Source: Aurantibacter crassamenti (lineage in GTDB: Bacteria > Bacteroidota > Bacteroidia > Flavobacteriales > Flavobacteriaceae). Taken from it: a stretch of 64,000 nucleotides of DNA. The notes under the pieces are model-generated. The model was not told where the DNA came from. It worked only from the letters and a program-made list of their open reading frames with translations, and ran no database searches. This document shows, piece after piece, positions 60,391 through 64,000 of this stretch; positions within the stretch are counted from its first letter, which is position 1; each line of letters opens with the position of its first letter. The translations under genes and the position numbers were made by a program. The DNA is taken from assembly GCF_016811105.1 (NCBI RefSeq), contig NZ_JAFBGM010000002.1, forward strand, positions 434,001 through 498,000, in the 5' to 3' direction.

Positions 60391-62082
60391 TTAACGAATC
60401 AATTTCTTGTACTTAATACGTTTTGGCATAATATCAGCACCCAATCGTTTCTTTCTATTCTCTTCATAATCAGAGAATGAACCTTCAAAGAAGTATACTT
60501 GCGAATCGCCTTCAAAAGCCAAGATATGGGTACATATACGATCTAAAAACCATCTATCATGCGAAATTACTACCGCACAACCAGCAAAATTTTCAAGTCC
60601 TTCTTCTAAAGCACGTAATGTATTAACATCCAAATCATTAGTTGGCTCATCAAGCAATAATACGTTGCCCTCTTCTTTCAATGTCATTGCCAAATGTAGA
60701 CGGTTTCGTTCACCACCAGACAACATATTTACCTTTTTATTTTGTTCACTTCCAGAAAAGTTAAATCGACTCAAGTAAGCACGAGAATTGACTTCTCGCC
60801 CTCCCATCATTACTAAATCTTGTTCATCACTGAAATTTTGCCATATTGTTTTATCTGAATCAATCTTAGTATGACTTTGATCAACGTATGCAATTTTTGC
60901 AGTTTCGCCAACTTCAAAACTACCTGCATCAGGTGTTTCTTCACCCATAATCATTCTAAAAATTGTTGTTTTACCAGCTCCATTAGGTCCAATAATACCA
61001 ACAATTCCCGCTTGCGGTAAATTGAAATTTAGATTCTCATATAATAATTTGTCACCATAAGCCTTACTAACGCCTTTGGCTTCAATAACATTAGTACCCA
61101 AACGCGGACCATTTGGAATATAGATTTCTAACTTTTCATCTAATTGTTTCTGGTCTTGGCTCATTAGCTTGTCATAATTCTTCAAACGAGCCTTTTGCTT
61201 TGTTTGTCTTCCTTTAGCACCTTGGCGAACCCATTCTAACTCGCGTTCTAGGGTTTTTTGTCTTTTAGAAGCTGTTTTACTTTCTTGCGCCATGCGCTTA
61301 GATTTCTGATCCAGCCAACTCGAGTAATTTCCCTGCCAAGGAATACCTTCTCCCCTATCTAATTCTAAAATCCAACCTGCAACGTTATCTAAGAAATAAC
61401 GGTCATGCGTTACTGCAATTACAGTTCCTTTATAACCTGCTAAATGATGCTCTAACCAATGTACTGATTCTGCATCTAAATGGTTAGTAGGTTCATCTAG
61501 TAATAGAATTTCAGGCTCTTGTAGCAATAAACGACAAAGAGCAACCCTTCTTCTTTCACCACCAGATAATACACCAATCTTCTTATCGCCTTCTGGGGTG
61601 CGCAAAGCATCCATAGCAATTTCAAGCTTAGTATCTAGTTCCCATGCATTTGAAGCATCAATTTTATCTTGGAGTACCGCTTGCTTGTCCATCAACTTTT
61701 GCATTTTATCTGCATCTTCGTAGACTTCAGGCAAACCAAACATGTCATTTATCTTATTGTATTCATCTAGAATAGCAACTGTTTCAGCGACACCTTCTTT
61801 TACAATTTCTAAAACTGTTTTTTCTTCATCAAGTTCAGGTTCTTGTTCAAGATAACCAACTTTATATCCTGGAGAAAAAACCACATCACCTTGATAATTT
61901 TTGTCAACTCCAGCAATAATCTTTAATAATGTTGATTTACCAGAACCATTTAAACCAAGAATACCAATTTTAGCTCCATAGAAAAAGCTGAGATAAATAT
62001 TCTTAAGAACAGGGGTATTTGCATTTTTAAAGGTCTTAGTAACCCCAGACATTGAAAAAATGACTTTTTTATCGTCGCTCAT
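60391..62082 (-). CDS. ettA: Energy-dependent translational throttle protein EttA (ABC-F)
   Basis: 563 residues with two ABC modules (Walker A GLNGSGKST and GPNGAGKTT, signatures LSGGERRR and LSGGERNR) and no membrane domain. The linker and the arm motif (WVRQGAKGRQTKQKARL) fit EttA. It binds the ribosomal E site and controls the first steps of elongation according to the ATP/ADP ratio. It stands alone, followed by a terminator. Confidence 0.95.
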   Translation of the reverse strand: MSDDKKVIFSMSGVTKTFKNANTPVLKNIYLSFFYGAKIGILGLNGSGKSTLLKIIAGVDKNYQGDVVFSPGYKVGYLEQEPELDEEKTVLEIVKEGVAETVAILDEYNKINDMFGLPEVYEDADKMQKLMDKQAVLQDKIDASNAWELDTKLEIAMDALRTPEGDKKIGVLSGGERRRVALCRLLLQEPEILLLDEPTNHLDAESVHWLEHHLAGYKGTVIAVTHDRYFLDNVAGWILELDRGEGIPWQGNYSSWLDQKSKRMAQESKTASKRQKTLERELEWVRQGAKGRQTKQKARLKNYDKLMSQDQKQLDEKLEIYIPNGPRLGTNVIEAKGVSKAYGDKLLYENLNFNLPQAGIVGIIGPNGAGKTTIFRMIMGEETPDAGSFEVGETAKIAYVDQSHTKIDSDKTIWQNFSDEQDLVMMGGREVNSRAYLSRFNFSGSEQNKKVNMLSGGERNRLHLAMTLKEEGNVLLLDEPTNDLDVNTLRALEEGLENFAGCAVVISHDRWFLDRICTHILAFEGDSQVYFFEGSFSDYEENRKKRLGADIMPKRIKYKKLIR

Positions 62083-62167
62083 TGTAATAGTTTATGAAAT
62101 TGTAATATAAGTGATAAAGATGCTCCGTATTGGTGCATAATCTCACATTAAAATATTGTCTTGAATA

Positions 62168-62350
62168 TTATACACGCCCTTTTAAGGCATTAAAAACCCA
62201 CGCAATGGCAAAGAATCCGGCACCTACTGCTGCAAAACCCCAGCCAGCAACATCATCATAGCGAAAAGCACCTAAGGCAATTAATCCTAATCCGACAAAA
62301 ATCATAATCCATGTGGCCCATGCCAATACGGTATTCTTATTCATTCCCAT
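62168..62350 (-). CDS. CAL67264-family small membrane protein
   Basis: 60 residues with two transmembrane helices (WATWIMIFVGLGLIALGAF and GWGFAAVGAGFFAIAWVF) and a basic C-terminus. It resembles a family of small membrane proteins found only in Flavobacteriia (CAL67264 family). Function is unknown. Two ATGs two codons apart are possible starts. Confidence 0.8.
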   Translation of the reverse strand: MGMNKNTVLAWATWIMIFVGLGLIALGAFRYDDVAGWGFAAVGAGFFAIAWVFNALKGRV

Positions 62351-62384
62351 ACATTGTTTGGTTTAGCTTGAAATCCAAATATCG

Positions 62385-62392
62385 CAAAATTA
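62385..62392 (-). promoter_or_regulatory. TAnnTTTG promoter element of the CAL67264-type gene
   Basis: The minus strand reads TAATTTTG, an exact match, 34 bp before the ATG at 62350. Confidence 0.45.
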
Positions 62393-62422
62393 AGGAGACT
62401 ATTAAAGGCTTATTGCCAAATA

Positions 62423-63412
62423 TTATTTCTCAAACGGAAAAGTGATTCCTGCTTTAGCTCGAACTGCATCTAAAAGCTCAATGAGGTCTAAACTATTTTG
62501 ATGTGACCACAGCTCGCTTTCAGTTTTACCTTCTTGAAGACATTTGTGCACTTCTTCAATTTCATGCGTATAACCATATCCATTTCTAGGCAAATCAAAA
62601 TCTGTTAATTCATCATTCTTTTCTAATGAATACCCTTGAGCTTCATGCCATCGACCAGGGATAAAAAGTGACCCTGTAGCGCCTGCAATTTCAGCTTTAC
62701 ATTCAGAGTTTGTTGAATTACCACTATATAATAAAGCTTGTGCATTTTTATAGTTAAATATCATAGCAGTTTGAATTTCTACACCAGTGGTATGAAATTT
62801 AGACGTAGCCAATATTTCTTGGGGTTTACCTAATATCAAATAAGATAAGAAAATTGGATAAATTCCGATATCTAACAAAGATCCACCTGCCAAATCCGGA
62901 TTCAACAATCTTCCCTTTTCGTCTCTATCTAATCCATAAAAAGCAAAATCTGCTTTTAAATATCCTACATCACCAATCTCATTGGAGTCAATTAGGGCTT
63001 TCACTTTTTTAATAGCAGGATTAAATCTGCTCCATAGTGCTTCCATAAAAAATACACCCTTCTCTTGTGCCGCATTCACCATTTGTTGCACCTCATATTT
63101 TTTAACCCCACCAGGTTTTTCACAAAGTACATGTTTACCATGTTTAATAGCCAACAATGTTAACTCAGCATGTGAATTATGCGGTGTAGCTATATAAACA
63201 ATATCAATTTCTTCACTTTTAAATAAAGCTTCATAGCTGGCATAGGCATGTTGGGCTCCATACTCTTTAGCAAAGGCTTTTGCTCTTTCAATACTACGTG
63301 AACCAACTGCAGTAATGTGTCCACCTTTAACCAATTGCAAATCTTGAGCGAACTTATGCGCTATCTTACCGGGGCCAGCGATTCCCCATCTGATTTCATT
63401 TCCCATATTCAA
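62423..63412 (-). CDS. Gfo/Idh/MocA-family oxidoreductase
   Basis: 329 residues. The N-terminal Rossmann domain starts IRWGIAGPGKIAHKFAQDL (GxGxxA), with the conserved EKPGGVKK motif near residue 98 and the C-terminal alpha/beta domain of the family. It probably oxidises or reduces a sugar or dihydrodiol with NAD(P). The substrate cannot be told. An ATG two codons downstream (MGNEIRW) is another possible start. It is divergent from the carboxylase gene. Confidence 0.88.
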   Translation of the reverse strand: MNMGNEIRWGIAGPGKIAHKFAQDLQLVKGGHITAVGSRSIERAKAFAKEYGAQHAYASYEALFKSEEIDIVYIATPHNSHAELTLLAIKHGKHVLCEKPGGVKKYEVQQMVNAAQEKGVFFMEALWSRFNPAIKKVKALIDSNEIGDVGYLKADFAFYGLDRDEKGRLLNPDLAGGSLLDIGIYPIFLSYLILGKPQEILATSKFHTTGVEIQTAMIFNYKNAQALLYSGNSTNSECKAEIAGATGSLFIPGRWHEAQGYSLEKNDELTDFDLPRNGYGYTHEIEEVHKCLQEGKTESELWSHQNSLDLIELLDAVRAKAGITFPFEK

Positions 63413-63476
63413 ATTTTATCCTTTAAAAGTAATCATTTTAACTCCTTATCTTTACTATATATTTAAAGTTCTATTC

Positions 63477-64000
63477 ATGGATATCGACTTCAACAAAAAC
63501 GAAGATCACAATAAACTTTTACTTTCTGACCTTAAAAAAAGGTTGGCACAAGTTAAACTTGGTGGTGGAAAAGCACGATTAGAGAAACATCGCGCAAAAG
63601 GTAAATTAACTGCTCGTGAACGCATTGAGTACCTTTTAGACAGCAATAAGAAAAGTATTGAAATAGCTGCATTTGCTGGAGACGGTATGTATGAAGAACA
63701 TGGCGGTTGCCCATCTGGCGGAACCGTTATTAAAATGGGATATATTGGTGGAAAACAATGCTTAGTAGTTGCAAATGACGCTACTGTAAAGGCCGGAGCT
63801 TGGTTTCCTATTACGGGAAAAAAGAATCTGCGTGCCCAAGAAATAGCCATTGAGAATCGGCTGCCTATTATTTATTTGGTGGATAGTGCTGGGGTTTATC
63901 TACCGATGCAAGATGAAATTTTTCCTGATAAAGAACATTTCGGTCGCATCTTTAGAAACAACGCAATAATGAGTAGCATGGGTATTACTCAAATTGCAGC
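63477..64000 (+). CDS. Acyl-CoA carboxylase beta subunit (carboxyltransferase), partial
   Basis: The first 174 residues are present; the gene runs off the right edge. It has KGKLTARERIEYLLD, GGCPSGGTVI and DSAGVYLPMQDEIFPDKEHF, which fits the methylcrotonyl-CoA carboxylase-type beta subunits more closely than propionyl-CoA carboxylase. The enzyme moves carboxyl from biotin to an acyl-CoA, here likely in leucine or branched-chain catabolism. The ATG is preceded by a TATCTTTA promoter-like element (63447-63454). Confidence 0.85.
   Translation, partial: MDIDFNKNEDHNKLLLSDLKKRLAQVKLGGGKARLEKHRAKGKLTARERIEYLLDSNKKSIEIAAFAGDGMYEEHGGCPSGGTVIKMGYIGGKQCLVVANDATVKAGAWFPITGKKNLRAQEIAIENRLPIIYLVDSAGVYLPMQDEIFPDKEHFGRIFRNNAIMSSMGITQIA

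Noticed and set aside
63506-63850. Minus-strand frame inside the carboxylase gene.
   Set aside because: The plus strand reads a recognisable carboxyltransferase through the whole span.
1-64000. CRISPR array, rRNA, tRNA or prophage.
   Set aside because: No regular spaced repeats, no conserved RNA gene segments and no phage structural genes were seen on reading the window; a covariance search was not possible.

Overview
The window is AT-rich chromosomal DNA with compact, densely packed genes. It looks like a member of the Bacteroidota, most likely a marine Flavobacteriaceae. The evidence is a fused CcoNO cbb3 oxidase, FNR-like and ECF sigma families of flavobacterial type, a TonB-dependent receptor of the beta-barrel family, YfhO, DUF4834 and CAL67264-type membrane proteins, a capnine (sulfonolipid) gene pair, and many promoter elements of the Bacteroidota form TAnnTTTG. 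No rRNA, tRNA, CRISPR array, insertion sequence or phage gene was seen. The species cannot be named from the sequence.

Layout. 1-4.3 kb: a cytochrome c/PQQ-type dehydrogenase lipoprotein, a universal stress protein (Usp) and a membrane-anchored GltB-like oxidoreductase. 4.4-13.6 kb (minus strand): a complete cbb3 oxidase locus, read as ccoI, ccoS, ccoNO, ccoQ, ccoP, ccoG, ccoH, a TauE/SafE-type protein and an unknown membrane protein. A divergent FNR-family regulator (13.7 kb) and a second Usp (14.6 kb) follow. TGA-N6-TCA boxes lie before usp1, before ccoS, between ccoI and fnr, and before usp2. In each case the box centre is 29.5 bp from a TAnnTTTG-like -7 element, which suggests one low-oxygen regulon controlled by the FNR protein encoded here. 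15.4-24.8 kb: a glycosyltransferase, a BatA-type protein overlapping a dihydroorotase-like gene without its metal-binding histidines, an esterase, an MBL hydrolase, a conserved unknown protein, a Bcp peroxiredoxin and a cysteine-free endonuclease III. 24.8-26.9 kb: two paralogous ECF sigma genes, each followed by a homologous 47-residue protein.

27.1-36.6 kb: uvrA, a repetitive basic secreted protein, and an overlapping surface-glycan operon (YfhO, glycosyltransferase, flippase). 36.8-47.8 kb: envelope and metabolic genes, including a cysteate synthase-like/alpha-oxoamine synthase pair (predicted capA/capB), an S9 peptidase, EbfC, an OmpA-type protein and threonine aldolase. 48.1-51.5 kb: a three-gene cluster of circularly permuted ATP-grasp, alpha-E and transglutaminase-like proteins, predicted to form an uncharacterised peptide synthesis or modification system. 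51.5-64 kb: prfB with a programmed +1 frameshift, an ArsC-like protein, a TonB-dependent receptor, fumC, a coiled-coil membrane protein, an acetyltransferase/MBL lipoprotein pair, ettA, a Gfo/Idh oxidoreductase, and the start of an acyl-CoA carboxylase beta subunit cut by the window end.

The strongest leads are the fixed box-to-promoter geometry of the FNR-like regulon, the duplicated sigma-factor/small-protein modules, and the ATP-grasp/alpha-E/transglutaminase cluster. All calls come from reading the sequence without database searches.
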